A stretch of 27,071 nucleotides of DNA. Origin: a virus. Every line of letters starts with the position of its first letter. Position 1 is the stretch's first letter. Shown here piece by piece: positions 5,964 through 12,680 of this stretch. The notes under the pieces were generated by a model. The model worked only from the letters and a program-made list of their open reading frames with translations. It was not told where the DNA came from and made no database searches. The stretch spans positions 1-27,071 of IMG/VR virus record IMGVR_UViG_3300046007_009718. One strand, 5' to 3'. A program made the translations under genes and the position numbers.

Positions 5964-6542
5964 ATGCCAATTAAAGACCCAACCGTCGCCGAAAGATTCT
6001 CTCGCGACGTCAAAGAACATCAAATTGAGATCATTAAAGATGACGGCTTGTATCGACACATCAGGCTAGCCAAGCCCGGAACATTTGTAATGGGATTCGA
6101 CCTAATCACTTGGCCCGGTCATTTGTGCTACACGGGCGACATGGGAAGTTTTCTGTTTAGCCGCACACCAGATATGTTTAATTTCTTTCGCGGTCATTCT
6201 CCCAATTTGTCTTACTGGGGGGGAAAGGTTTTAGCGTCAGACAAAAACGGCGGAATACGGCGATACTCTGCTGATGCCTTCAGTGCTCGGATTAAAGAAT
6301 ACTTTGAAAGTTGCACTTATGATTGGGACGAAAATAAAAAGGAAGCTCTTTGGCTTGAAGTTGTGGAGCAAGTTCTTTCTGCTGCCCACGACGGAGAATA
6401 CGCCGCAAGGGAAGCCGCTGCACAGTTTTCGGTGTTTGCTGACTTTTGGGAAGCCGACTGCACGGAGTACGATTTCCACTTTGAATGGTGTTGCCACGCC
6501 ATCCCTTGGGGAATTGATCAATATGACAAGCAACAATTCTGA
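5964..6542 (+). CDS. Conserved-looking phage protein of unknown function
   Basis: A 192-residue protein that begins MPIKDPTVAERFSRDVKEH. Motifs such as YRHIRLAKPGTFVMGFDLIT, WPGHLCYTGDMGSFLFSRT and DMFNFFRG recall a family found widely in phages ('hypothetical protein', from memory). It is rich in aromatic residues, with no membrane segment. Its base composition is lower in GC than its neighbours, consistent with separate acquisition. A strong terminator hairpin follows directly. Confidence 0.65.
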   Translation: MPIKDPTVAERFSRDVKEHQIEIIKDDGLYRHIRLAKPGTFVMGFDLITWPGHLCYTGDMGSFLFSRTPDMFNFFRGHSPNLSYWGGKVLASDKNGGIRRYSADAFSARIKEYFESCTYDWDENKKEALWLEVVEQVLSAAHDGEYAAREAAAQFSVFADFWEADCTEYDFHFEWCCHAIPWGIDQYDKQQF

Positions 6543-6556
6543 TCACCCCACACACT

Positions 6557-6599
6557 GCGCAAGGTCTCCCCTCCCAAAATGCGGAGGCCTTGCGCTTTT
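6557..6599 (+). terminator. Rho-independent terminator
   Basis: GCGCAAGGTCTCC (6557-6569) pairs with GGAGGCCTTGCGC (6583-6595) through 13 positions with one G-U pair, followed by TTTT. It closes the transcript of the preceding gene. The GGAGG in the right arm is also the only ribosome binding site for the small ORF starting just after, so the stem could hide it. Confidence 0.65.
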
Positions 6600-6601
6600 G
6601 C

Positions 6602-6754
6602 GTGATTTCCGAAATCGACCTGAGCCAGATCACAGCCGATCTCACGGCCCTGATGACAGAGGTTGACCGCATCGAAGCCATCGCAGCGGGGAAAACTCCT
6701 GCAGATGCTGATGAGCCATGGCCAAGCGACCGGCCAAGGGGCAGAAAGCCGTGA
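6602..6754 (+). CDS. 50-residue protein, GTG start
   Basis: From GTG at 6602 the frame reads xISEIDLSQITADLTALM then TEVDRIEAIAAGKTPADADEP, a plausible helical small protein. A TTG at 6590 is an alternative start nearer the GGAGG at 6583-6587. The 3' end overlaps the next gene by 37 bases. The start lies right after a terminator hairpin, so expression is uncertain. Function is unknown. Confidence 0.4.
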   Translation: MISEIDLSQITADLTALMTEVDRIEAIAAGKTPADADEPWPSDRPRGRKP

Positions 6755-6903
6755 AGGCTGCGATGTCCGAATACAAAAGAGGTGAGCTGCGCAGTGGCAA
6801 GGGCGGCCCAGTGGTGACGAGCCGACAGCAAGCCATCGCCATCGCCCTCAGCAAAAAGGCCAAGGCATCTAAGCCTGGCCGCAAGAAAACCAAAAAGAGC
6901 TGA
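6718..6903 (+). CDS. DUF6496-like small basic protein
   Basis: A 61-residue, Lys/Arg-rich protein: MAKRPAKGQKAVKAAMSEYK, then GELRSGKGGPVVTSRQQAIA and IALSKKAKASKPGRKKTKKS. The pattern 'E-[FY]-K-x-G-x-L-x-S-G ... G-P-V-V-x-S-R-x-Q-A-I-A-I-A-L' is that of the DUF6496 family found in phages and bacteria. Its role is unknown; the charge suggests nucleic acid binding. Confidence 0.65.
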   Translation: MAKRPAKGQKAVKAAMSEYKRGELRSGKGGPVVTSRQQAIAIALSKKAKASKPGRKKTKKS

Positions 6904-6941
6904 CACAACCCCGAAAAGTGCAGGCCATGCCTTATATTGCT

Positions 6942-6959
6942 ATTGTCTATCACGATAAT
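6942..6959. promoter_or_regulatory. Imperfect dyad ATTGTC-N6-GATAAT before cyAbrB
   Basis: ATTGTC (6942-6947) and GATAAT (6954-6959) are inverted copies with one mismatch, ending 5 bases before the cyAbrB ATG. GATAAT also resembles a -10 box; if used, the transcript would be nearly leaderless. Autoregulation of cyAbrB through this dyad is possible but not shown. Confidence 0.35.
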
Positions 6960-6964
6960 TTGGC

Positions 6965-7378
6965 ATGACCGCCACACTTTCCGCCCCATCCCTCGCCCTT
7001 GAGGGAGCTGAACTCCTGGCCAAGGTCAAGGAGCTGGGCGACGTCAGCAAATCCGACCTTGTGCGTGCCTGCGGCTACGTCAGCACCAAAAAGGACGGCA
7101 CGGAGCGCCTCAACTTCACCGCCTTCTACGAAGCCCTTCTCGGCGCCAAAGGCCTCGACCTGGGCGGCGGCGGGTCTGAGCCGGGCAAGGCCGGTCGCAA
7201 GCTCAGCTTCAACACGAAGGTGCAGTTCAACGGCAATCTCATGGTGGGCAAGGCCTACACCGCCTTGCTCGACCTCAAGCCTGGCGATGAATTTGAGATC
7301 AAGCTGGGGCGCGGCGGGATCCGCCTGGTGCCGATTGCTGGAGGCGATGCCAGCGAGGATAGTGAAGGCGACGAATGA
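6965..7378 (+). CDS. cyAbrB-type transition-state regulator
   Basis: A 137-residue protein. GAELLAKVKELGDVSKSDLV (about 14-33), ACGYVSTKKDGTERLNFTAF and YEALLGAKGLDLG match the N-terminal half of cyanobacterial AbrB-like (cyAbrB) proteins, and the C-terminal half, KLSFNTKVQFNGNLMVGKAY then LKPGDEFEIKLGRGGIRLV, matches the AbrB-like DNA-binding swapped-hairpin part. In cyanobacteria cyAbrBs control nitrogen, carbon and stress genes. A phage copy may bind host promoters or its own operators. It is followed by a terminator, so it is probably its own transcription unit. This gene is the best evidence for a cyanobacterial host. Confidence 0.85.
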   Translation: MTATLSAPSLALEGAELLAKVKELGDVSKSDLVRACGYVSTKKDGTERLNFTAFYEALLGAKGLDLGGGGSEPGKAGRKLSFNTKVQFNGNLMVGKAYTALLDLKPGDEFEIKLGRGGIRLVPIAGGDASEDSEGDE

Positions 7379-7421
7379 TCGCATCGCGGTGATGTAAGAT
7401 CCACCTGATGGCTTGCCATCC

Positions 7422-7456
7422 AAAAAGCCCCCGTTGCTGGTTGCAGGGGGCTTTTT
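7422..7456 (+). terminator. Rho-independent terminator after cyAbrB
   Basis: AAAAAGCCCCC (7422-7432) and GGGGGCTTTTT (7446-7456) form a strong stem around a 13-nt loop, with A-run before and T-run after, so it can work in both directions. Confidence 0.85.
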
Positions 7457-7492
7457 GCTGTGCACATCCGCCCCGTGGCCGTTATGTTACGG

Positions 7493-7514
7493 AATGTTGC
7501 AAGCGTGCAACATT
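7493..7514. promoter_or_regulatory. Perfect 9-bp-arm palindrome before the recombination operon
   Basis: AATGTTGCA (7493-7501) and TGCAACATT (7506-7514) are perfect inverted arms around AGCG. The symmetry and A/T-rich ends resemble an operator for a dimeric repressor or activator. It lies 64 bases upstream of the next gene start and after the cyAbrB terminator, so it could control the annealing protein, sigma factor and exonuclease operon. Confidence 0.55.
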
Positions 7515-7577
7515 GGCGTGTCTGGTCGAAGTAAGCTGTGGGAGCCCCAAAAGGGCAATCAATCATTGGTCAAGTTT

Positions 7578-8744
7578 ATGACAAATTCAATCGTGCGGCG
7601 CGACACCGCGTCCGTAGCAAAATCTGCTGCTCAACCATTGGCGGTCATTCCTCAAGCTACCGCATCAGCGCTTGAAGCAGCCGCTACGCAAGCTGTGACA
7701 GGCTTTACGGCTGCCAGTAGTGGGTCTATTTTGGCCCAACTTGAAGTCGCCGCAAACATCGAGCAACTGCGAACTTTGTTTGACGATCCCCAAATCAAGG
7801 CGCGTATCATCGCGCTTCAAGATGCGCCAATCGGATTCAGGACCGACAAAGACCCTAAAATCAAGAATTTCAAAACTAACCAATACAATGCACCATATCC
7901 TTATGAAATTGTCAAAGATATTGTCATCGAAGCGTCTCTTCGTGGTCTTCAGCTTGTCGGCAATCAATTCAACATTATTGCAGGGCGTTTTTACTGCACC
8001 AAAGAAGGCTTTGAAGGCTTAATCCGAAAGCTTGACTTTGTGGCTGATTTCCGCCCAATCATTGGTGTTCCAATGGCAAAAAGCGGCGGAGTAATCGTCG
8101 AATGCAGCGCAACATGGAAACAACATGGAAGCGAGCGAAACATTCAAGCATCAATCCCAATCAAGGAAAACAGCACAGGCACGGCTGATCAGTACATCGG
8201 AAAAGCAACGCGAAAACTTCTGAAGCGTTGCTACGAAATGATGACCGGCAATTCCATCAGCGACGGTGACGCCGAGGATTCTCAGCCGCTGTTGCCTGCT
8301 AGCCCAGCTCACGCAAACACGGGGCAGGCAGGCCACGAGCAAGCTCCCGTAGCGCCCGCCGTTGCCGCCGCCGCTGCCCCAGTCGCTGGTTTGACACCCC
8401 AACAGATTCAGGTGATCATGACGGCCGCCGAACGGCAGTTGTCTCCCGTCGGTGTTGCGGCTTTCACGGCCGACGTGCTCACGACGTTTGGGGCTTCCGA
8501 ACTGCAGGGGATCCCCGCAGACCAGCAACGGACGATCATGAGTGGCCTGGCAAGGCCAGCCAGCAAGGCGCAATGGGACCAAGGCAACAGCCAAGCTGGC
8601 GACCAAATCCTCAGCGACGAAGAGATCGCGCAGCTGCAAAGCAAGCCCGAACCCGTCGCAACCCCTGAGCCTGAGCCAGCTGCTGAAGCCTCAACGGCGG
8701 AAGAGGCTGAAGATGACGGCATTGGCCAAATGGAGCTGGGTTAA
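7578..8744 (+). CDS. Candidate single-strand annealing protein (RecT-like role)
   Basis: A 388-residue protein from the ATG at 7578 (MTNSIVRRDTASVAKSA); in-frame starts upstream would run through the palindrome and terminator. The conserved-looking core (about 75-230) has ALQDAPIGFRTDKD, YPYEIVKDIVIEASLRGLQL, VGNQFNIIAGRFYCTKEGFE and ADQYIGKATRKLLKRCYEMM. The C-terminus is Ala/Pro/Glu-rich, linker-like, and ends acidic. The core pattern recalls phage recombination proteins, and the PD-(D/E)XK exonuclease downstream fits a RecE/RecT-type pair. I am not sure of the exact family. The next ORF starts inside its stop (TAATG). Confidence 0.5.
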   Translation: MTNSIVRRDTASVAKSAAQPLAVIPQATASALEAAATQAVTGFTAASSGSILAQLEVAANIEQLRTLFDDPQIKARIIALQDAPIGFRTDKDPKIKNFKTNQYNAPYPYEIVKDIVIEASLRGLQLVGNQFNIIAGRFYCTKEGFEGLIRKLDFVADFRPIIGVPMAKSGGVIVECSATWKQHGSERNIQASIPIKENSTGTADQYIGKATRKLLKRCYEMMTGNSISDGDAEDSQPLLPASPAHANTGQAGHEQAPVAPAVAAAAAPVAGLTPQQIQVIMTAAERQLSPVGVAAFTADVLTTFGASELQGIPADQQRTIMSGLARPASKAQWDQGNSQAGDQILSDEEIAQLQSKPEPVATPEPEPAAEASTAEEAEDDGIGQMELG

Positions 8745-8908
8745 TGCAAGTTCTTCGTGATCTTGATGTTCCAATCGCTGCAATAATTGAGCAGGCGAAA
8801 GGCGACAAAAACCTTGAATTGAGGCTTGCAGCATCGTTCGGATTCCGGCAAGCCTGCCAAGATCTAGCCAACAAAGACCACTTTGCAATTAAAGACGATG
8901 ACCACTAA
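8744..8908 (+). CDS. 54-residue small protein
   Basis: ATG at 8744 overlaps the preceding TAA by one base, and the end overlaps the next gene by 11 bases. It begins MQVLRDLDVPIAAIIEQAKG and continues with LRLAASFGFRQACQDLANKD. The tight coupling supports a real gene. Function is unknown. Confidence 0.6.
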   Translation: MQVLRDLDVPIAAIIEQAKGDKNLELRLAASFGFRQACQDLANKDHFAIKDDDH

Positions 8909-9143
8909 TTTTGCTTTTTTGATCATCTGGACAGCATTGTCGTTCACTGCTGCGTTTTTAATTGGTCGAAGACTTGGCCGCACATCCGCTCGCCTCTCCC
9001 CCGGCAAAACGGCTCAAAGCCCTTTGATCAAGAAAGAGGTGGACAGTCTCTTGCGTCTTGCTTCTGCCCTTAAGCGCGACAACGACCGCCTCCAGCGCGA
9101 CAATGCCCGCCTGGAGCAAGAACTGCGGAGAATTGAGCGATGA
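8898..9143 (+). CDS. Small membrane coiled-coil protein
   Basis: An 81-residue protein from the ATG at 8898 (MTTNFAFLIIWTALSFTAAF). Residues 4-23 form one transmembrane helix. After a basic stretch, residues about 45-81 (LLRLASALKRDNDRLQRDNA) form a coiled coil with heptad leucines. The topology resembles i-spanin-like or membrane anchor proteins, but it lies in an early recombination/regulation operon rather than a lysis cassette, so its role is open. It overlaps the sigma gene by ATGA. Confidence 0.6.
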   Translation: MTTNFAFLIIWTALSFTAAFLIGRRLGRTSARLSPGKTAQSPLIKKEVDSLLRLASALKRDNDRLQRDNARLEQELRRIER

Positions 9144-10072
9144 CGCCAGATTCAATCCGCGACTATCTCCGGGACATCGGCAGTGTTCCACTCCTGACAA
9201 GCCGCGAAGAGATCGAGCTGGGACGGCTCGTGCAGCGGCGACAGAGGCTTATCGAGGCCTTTCCAGGCCTTGAAGACAGCACAGACGCCGCAGCCGCTGC
9301 AATGGCCGCAGAAGGCCTCAGCAAGGCAAAGCTGAGAGCAATTCTGCGAAGTGGCAAAAAGGCTAAGGATCGAATGGTGGCCGCCAACATGCGACTGTGC
9401 GTCAATTTGGCAACCAAAAACACCCGTAGGGCAGGGCCATCCCTTGACATGGTTGACCTAGCACAGGAGGGAGCGCTAGGCCTGAATCGAGCGGTTGAGC
9501 TGTTTGATCCCGAAAGGGGTTACAAGTTCTCCACCTTTGCCTATTGGCACGTTAACCAGCGCATTAAGGTGGCAATAGCGGACAAATCGACCGCTATTCG
9601 CATCCCGCGCCACATGAGAGAAAGTATTGCAAAAATCAAAAAAATTCAGGCGAATGCTGCTTCCAATGACTTGCCATTGACAATGGCAGAAGCCGCAAAA
9701 GAAGCTGGCGTCAATTCTGCGCTGGTTGACCTTGCGCTCAGAACACGCACACTGAGTCTGGATGCTTTGTTGCACTGCAGCACAGATACAGAGCTTCAGC
9801 ACATGCTGCCAGCCCCACAAGAAGAGCCCTCCCTGCTTGGGGAGGAGCAGATCAGCCTCATCCGTGCCTGCGTTGACGCATTGCCTGGCGAGCGACCACA
9901 AGTCCTCAGGGCTGCCTATGCGATCACCGGCAATGATGAAGCTGTGGCGGAATGCAGCAATACAGAAATTGCTGCCAGAATGAACTTCGCCCGTTCGCGT
10001 GTATGGGAGCTGCGCGGTGACAGCTTGAAAAAGCTTCGCGTGCAGCTTGAAATCCTTAGGGGTGTCTTATGA
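9140..10072 (+). CDS. RpoD-like group 2 sigma factor
   Basis: A 310-residue protein. Region 1.2: SIRDYLRDIGSVPLLTSREE (5-24). Region 2: MVAANMRLCVNLATKN (79-94), DLAQEGALGLNRAVELFDPE (106-125) and RGYKFSTFAYWHVNQ (126-140), with a His-Val replacing the usual Trp-Ile of 'YAYWWIRQ'. RIPRHMRESIAKIKKIQ (154-170) starts region 3. Region 4 (about 270-300) is poorly conserved. It would direct RNA polymerase, probably to late or phage-specific promoters with altered -10 and -35 preference. The closest resemblance is to cyanobacterial group 2 sigmas. Confidence 0.85.
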   Translation: MTPDSIRDYLRDIGSVPLLTSREEIELGRLVQRRQRLIEAFPGLEDSTDAAAAAMAAEGLSKAKLRAILRSGKKAKDRMVAANMRLCVNLATKNTRRAGPSLDMVDLAQEGALGLNRAVELFDPERGYKFSTFAYWHVNQRIKVAIADKSTAIRIPRHMRESIAKIKKIQANAASNDLPLTMAEAAKEAGVNSALVDLALRTRTLSLDALLHCSTDTELQHMLPAPQEEPSLLGEEQISLIRACVDALPGERPQVLRAAYAITGNDEAVAECSNTEIAARMNFARSRVWELRGDSLKKLRVQLEILRGVL

Positions 10073-10236
10073 TGTCACCAATGAACTTGTGTCGACTTAA
10101 CCTTGACTGCACAAGCATAGAAGAAACAATTAAGCGCATAAACGGTCAAGACCTTGTTGCCGTTCAAAAAGAGCAACTGCATCAGCTAGTTTGCCGACTT
10201 GAGACCATTGCAACTTCCCTGAGAAACCTCACATGA
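10069..10236 (+). CDS. 55-residue small protein
   Basis: ATG at 10069 overlaps the sigma stop (ATGA), and the stop overlaps the exonuclease ATG (ATGA). The protein starts MMSPMNLCRLNLDCTSIEET and has a helical C-terminus (VQKEQLHQLVCRLETIATSL). It is supported by coupling on both sides. Function is unknown. Confidence 0.6.
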   Translation: MMSPMNLCRLNLDCTSIEETIKRINGQDLVAVQKEQLHQLVCRLETIATSLRNLT

Positions 10237-11510
10237 CAACCACTCCCGCAGACGCATCACTCCTCACCGAAGCGCAATGGACAGAGCGCTGGGGAATCGA
10301 ACTGACCGACGCCCCTCAAGCCTTTGCGGAGCTTCCGCGTGAAGCCTACGATCAGCTTCCGGCCTACAACTACAGCCTTCTCAAGGTGGTTTGGTCGCAT
10401 TGCCCCTTCAAAGCGTGGCTGGAATTCCGCGATCCCAACAGGCCCGCAAGGGAGCGCAAAGAGCATTTTTTGCACGGCGACCTTCACCACTGCCACCTGC
10501 TGGAGCCTGAAAAGTATGGCGATCGTTACGCCATCTTTCCCGAAGACGCGCCAAAGCGGCCAACAGAAGCGCAGCTTGCAAAATTGGCTGGCGTTGACAT
10601 AAAGAATCTTGGCGTCATCCCGGATGACATGCCAAAGCGCCCAACTCAAAAGCAGGTCGAAGCGCCCAAGCCAAAAAATGAAACATCTGCCACCTATGAA
10701 AAGTGGCTTGATGTGCAAGAAAGATGGCAAAAGTGGGCGGATTGGGAGGCGTCGAATCCAGGCAAAAAGCCTGTCACGGCAGAAGAAGCCGCTGACTTGA
10801 CATCCATCAGCGTTGCGGCTGAATTCTGGTCACAGTTTGACGCCGAGAATGCCGGCAAAGAGCTGATCAGCGCAAAAGATGCGGGATTTGGTGCAGCGCT
10901 GGCTAATTCAGTTCTGAATCACCCACGGTTCGGGCCACTGTTTACCGACGCCCCGGAGAATCGCCGCGGGAATGAGCTGACCCTGACCTACATCCACCCC
11001 GCCTTGGGCGTTCGGATCAAGGCCAGGATCGACGCCCTGCGCCTCCTGGCCAGCCCATACCTGCGCCTGTGGATTGGTGATCTCAAGGGAACCAAGGACG
11101 CACGGCCGGGCGCCCAAGGGTTTGGGAAGGAGGTGGCCAACTTCGGCTACCTCATGCAGGCCGCCCTCTACCACGATGCGGTGTTTATGTGCCGCGCTGC
11201 GGTGGAGTTGATTCTGGGGCTCTCCGAGGGGGCGCTTGTTGCGGTCCCGCTGGAATTCGAGTTCATCGCCTCGGAGAAGGCTGTCCCCCTGCCTGAGTTT
11301 GTGAGCGGCCACACCATCAGCGAGGTCACCCACCCCCGCGAAATGAACCTCGGTCGCCAGGCGGCTTATGCCGCACTGCGACAGGTCGTGGACTGCGACG
11401 CCTCAGGCTATTGGCCCGGTTATGACGTGGCATCGCAGCCGCTGGAGCTGCCTGAGTGGTCATTGCGGCAGATGGAGGCCAGGCTGGCGGCACTGGGGGA
11501 GGTGGAGTGA
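10233..11510 (+). CDS. PD-(D/E)XK exonuclease, RecE/exonuclease VIII-like
   Basis: A 425-residue protein. YNYSLLKVVWSHCPFKAW (about 45-62) is the N-terminal 'S-x-L-K' region that precedes the substrate-binding helix in exonuclease VIII-like proteins. HPALGVRIKARIDAL (about 254-268) with the catalytic Asp, LWIGDLKGTKDA (about 278-290) with the D-x-K pair, and FGYLMQAALYHDAV (about 301-315) with the Gln motif give the expected active site order. It would digest duplex ends 5' to 3' to give the single strands used by the annealing protein. A charged insertion (about 105-190) with repeated PKRPT motifs is unusual. Confidence 0.75.
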   Translation: MTTTPADASLLTEAQWTERWGIELTDAPQAFAELPREAYDQLPAYNYSLLKVVWSHCPFKAWLEFRDPNRPARERKEHFLHGDLHHCHLLEPEKYGDRYAIFPEDAPKRPTEAQLAKLAGVDIKNLGVIPDDMPKRPTQKQVEAPKPKNETSATYEKWLDVQERWQKWADWEASNPGKKPVTAEEAADLTSISVAAEFWSQFDAENAGKELISAKDAGFGAALANSVLNHPRFGPLFTDAPENRRGNELTLTYIHPALGVRIKARIDALRLLASPYLRLWIGDLKGTKDARPGAQGFGKEVANFGYLMQAALYHDAVFMCRAAVELILGLSEGALVAVPLEFEFIASEKAVPLPEFVSGHTISEVTHPREMNLGRQAAYAALRQVVDCDASGYWPGYDVASQPLELPEWSLRQMEARLAALGEVE

Positions 11511-11525
11511 TCGACGGCTAATTGT

Positions 11526-11566
11526 CCTGTAAATGCGCCGGGGTTTTGCTCCGGCAACCCTGTAAA
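11526..11566. repeat. Hairpin flanked by CCTGTAAA direct repeats
   Basis: GCCGGGG (11537-11543) pairs with CTCCGGC (11549-11555) with one G-T pair. Identical CCTGTAAA copies lie at 11526-11533 and 11559-11566. The element is between the exonuclease stop and the FGE-domain gene. No T-run follows, so it is not a standard terminator; it may be a leader structure. Confidence 0.4.
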
Positions 11567-11593
11567 CAATCGCCCTACACCAAAACCAATCCA

Positions 11594-12673
11594 ATGACAA
11601 GCCTTCAAGATCTAATTGATCAGATCAGTTCAGCCTGGCCCACACCGCTTAACCCCGATGCAATCAAGCAGGAGGAGCGAGCCAGGCTTGCCGCCGCCCT
11701 GGTTGCGGCCGGATACGGAACCCATGCCACGCATACCGGGGCTTACCTCCCTGCCTGGATTCGCGCAGGCTGCCCCGTGCCTTCTCCCACCCAGCCCCTC
11801 AGAGAAGCGCAGTGGGAATATGGGTTAGCAATGGTGCCGATCCCTGGCGGTAGCTTCCTGATGGGGTCGCCGGAGGAGGAGGAAGGGCGTGATTCCGATG
11901 AAGGCCCTCAGCACGAGGTGACCTTAGAGGCCTTTTGGCTTGGGGAGACCCCGATCACTCAGGCTCAGTGGCGGAAGGTGGCCGGCTGGCCGAAGGTGGA
12001 GCGGGATCTGAATCCTGACCCCTCCCACTTCAAAGGCGACGATCGCCCGGTGGAGCAAGTGAACTGGCATGAAGCCATCGAATTCTGCCGCCGCCTCAGT
12101 GCACGCACTGGCAAAAATTACACCCTGCCCAGTGAAGCGCAATGGGAATATGCCTGCCGTGCGGGTACCACAACGCCGTTTCACTTTGGCGACACGATTA
12201 GCACGGAGCTGGCGAACTACTGCGCGGCGTATAAGTATCGGAAGCAAACAACGGATGTGGCCAGCTTTCCGGCAAACCCATGGGGCCTCCATGACATGCA
12301 CGGCAATGTATGGGAATGGTGCCTGGATGGCTGGCACCACGGTTACGAGGGCGCACCGACGGATGGCAGCGCTGAGGGAGCACCGCAGGATGGCAGCGCT
12401 TGGGCGGCGGGAGAGGAGCGCCTGGGAAAGTCCAGCGCGGCGGATCCCGGCTTAGTGGACCCCACGAGTGCCGCTCGGCCTGCCGCGGCGGGGGCCACCC
12501 GGGCTTCCGCGGCAACAACGTCGGTTTCCGCGTCTGCTGCAGCTGATCAGCGCAAAGTCCAGCGCGGCGGATCCCGGCTTAGTGGACCCCACGAGTGCCG
12601 CTCGGCCTGCCGCGGCGGGGGCCACCCGGGCTTCCGCGGCAACAACGTCGGTTTCCGCGTCTGCTGCAGCTGA
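11594..12673 (+). CDS. FGE-sulfatase-domain protein, probable DGR target
   Basis: A 359-residue protein from the ATG at 11594 (MTSLQDLIDQ); the open frame reaches further up but crosses the hairpin at 11537-11555. The formylglycine-generating-enzyme-like (C-type lectin fold) domain shows as MVPIPGGSFLMGSPEEE (about 79-95), VNWHEAIEFCRRLSARTG (about 156), LPSEAQWEYACRAG (about 178) and GNVWEWCLDGW (about 237). Near residue 252 an EGAP-x-DGSA unit is repeated. From about residue 278 the protein enters the first 127-bp unit in the wrong frame, giving a 42-residue Ala/Ser/Thr-rich stretch. It then reads the second unit in frame (RGGSRLSGPHECRSAC ... GFRVCCS). DGR targets commonly end in such a domain, where the variable part acts as a ligand-binding surface. 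It may be displayed or a receptor/adhesin; enzymatic activity is unlikely. Confidence 0.7.
   Translation: MTSLQDLIDQISSAWPTPLNPDAIKQEERARLAAALVAAGYGTHATHTGAYLPAWIRAGCPVPSPTQPLREAQWEYGLAMVPIPGGSFLMGSPEEEEGRDSDEGPQHEVTLEAFWLGETPITQAQWRKVAGWPKVERDLNPDPSHFKGDDRPVEQVNWHEAIEFCRRLSARTGKNYTLPSEAQWEYACRAGTTTPFHFGDTISTELANYCAAYKYRKQTTDVASFPANPWGLHDMHGNVWEWCLDGWHHGYEGAPTDGSAEGAPQDGSAWAAGEERLGKSSAADPGLVDPTSAARPAAAGATRASAATTSVSASAAADQRKVQRGGSRLSGPHECRSACRGGGHPGFRGNNVGFRVCCS
12347..12400 (+). repeat. 27-bp imperfect tandem duplication in the FGE gene
   Basis: Two in-frame 27-bp units (12347-12373 and 12374-12400) differ at 3 positions and encode EGAPTDGSA and EGAPQDGSA. They lie just before the 127-bp repeats, so this stretch has been duplicated at two different scales. 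Confidence 0.75.
12427..12553 (+). repeat. 127-bp unit, copy 1 (variable-region-like, read out of frame)
   Basis: Begins AAAGTCCAGCGCGGCGG and is identical over 127 bp to copy 2. In the reading frame of the FGE gene it is out of phase, because the junction GCGCCTGGGAAAG has one base too few relative to the frame of copy 2. The out-of-phase reading is nevertheless open. Confidence 0.85.
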
Positions 12674-12680
12674 TCAGCGC
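12554..12680 (+). repeat. 127-bp unit, copy 2 (variable-region-like, read in frame)
   Basis: Identical to copy 1. Here the FGE gene is in the correct phase: KVQRGGSRLSGPHECRSA, then FRGNNVGFRVCCS and a TGA (12671-12673) within the unit's 3' end. Confidence 0.85.

Noticed and set aside
7413-7577. Upstream extension of the annealing protein gene
   Set aside because: The extension would pass through the cyAbrB terminator and the palindrome at 7493-7514.
12427-12680. Copies 1 and 2 as a DGR template repeat
   Set aside because: A template should be rich in AAC/AAT codons at the variable positions; these copies have few adenines there, so they look like already diversified variable regions.
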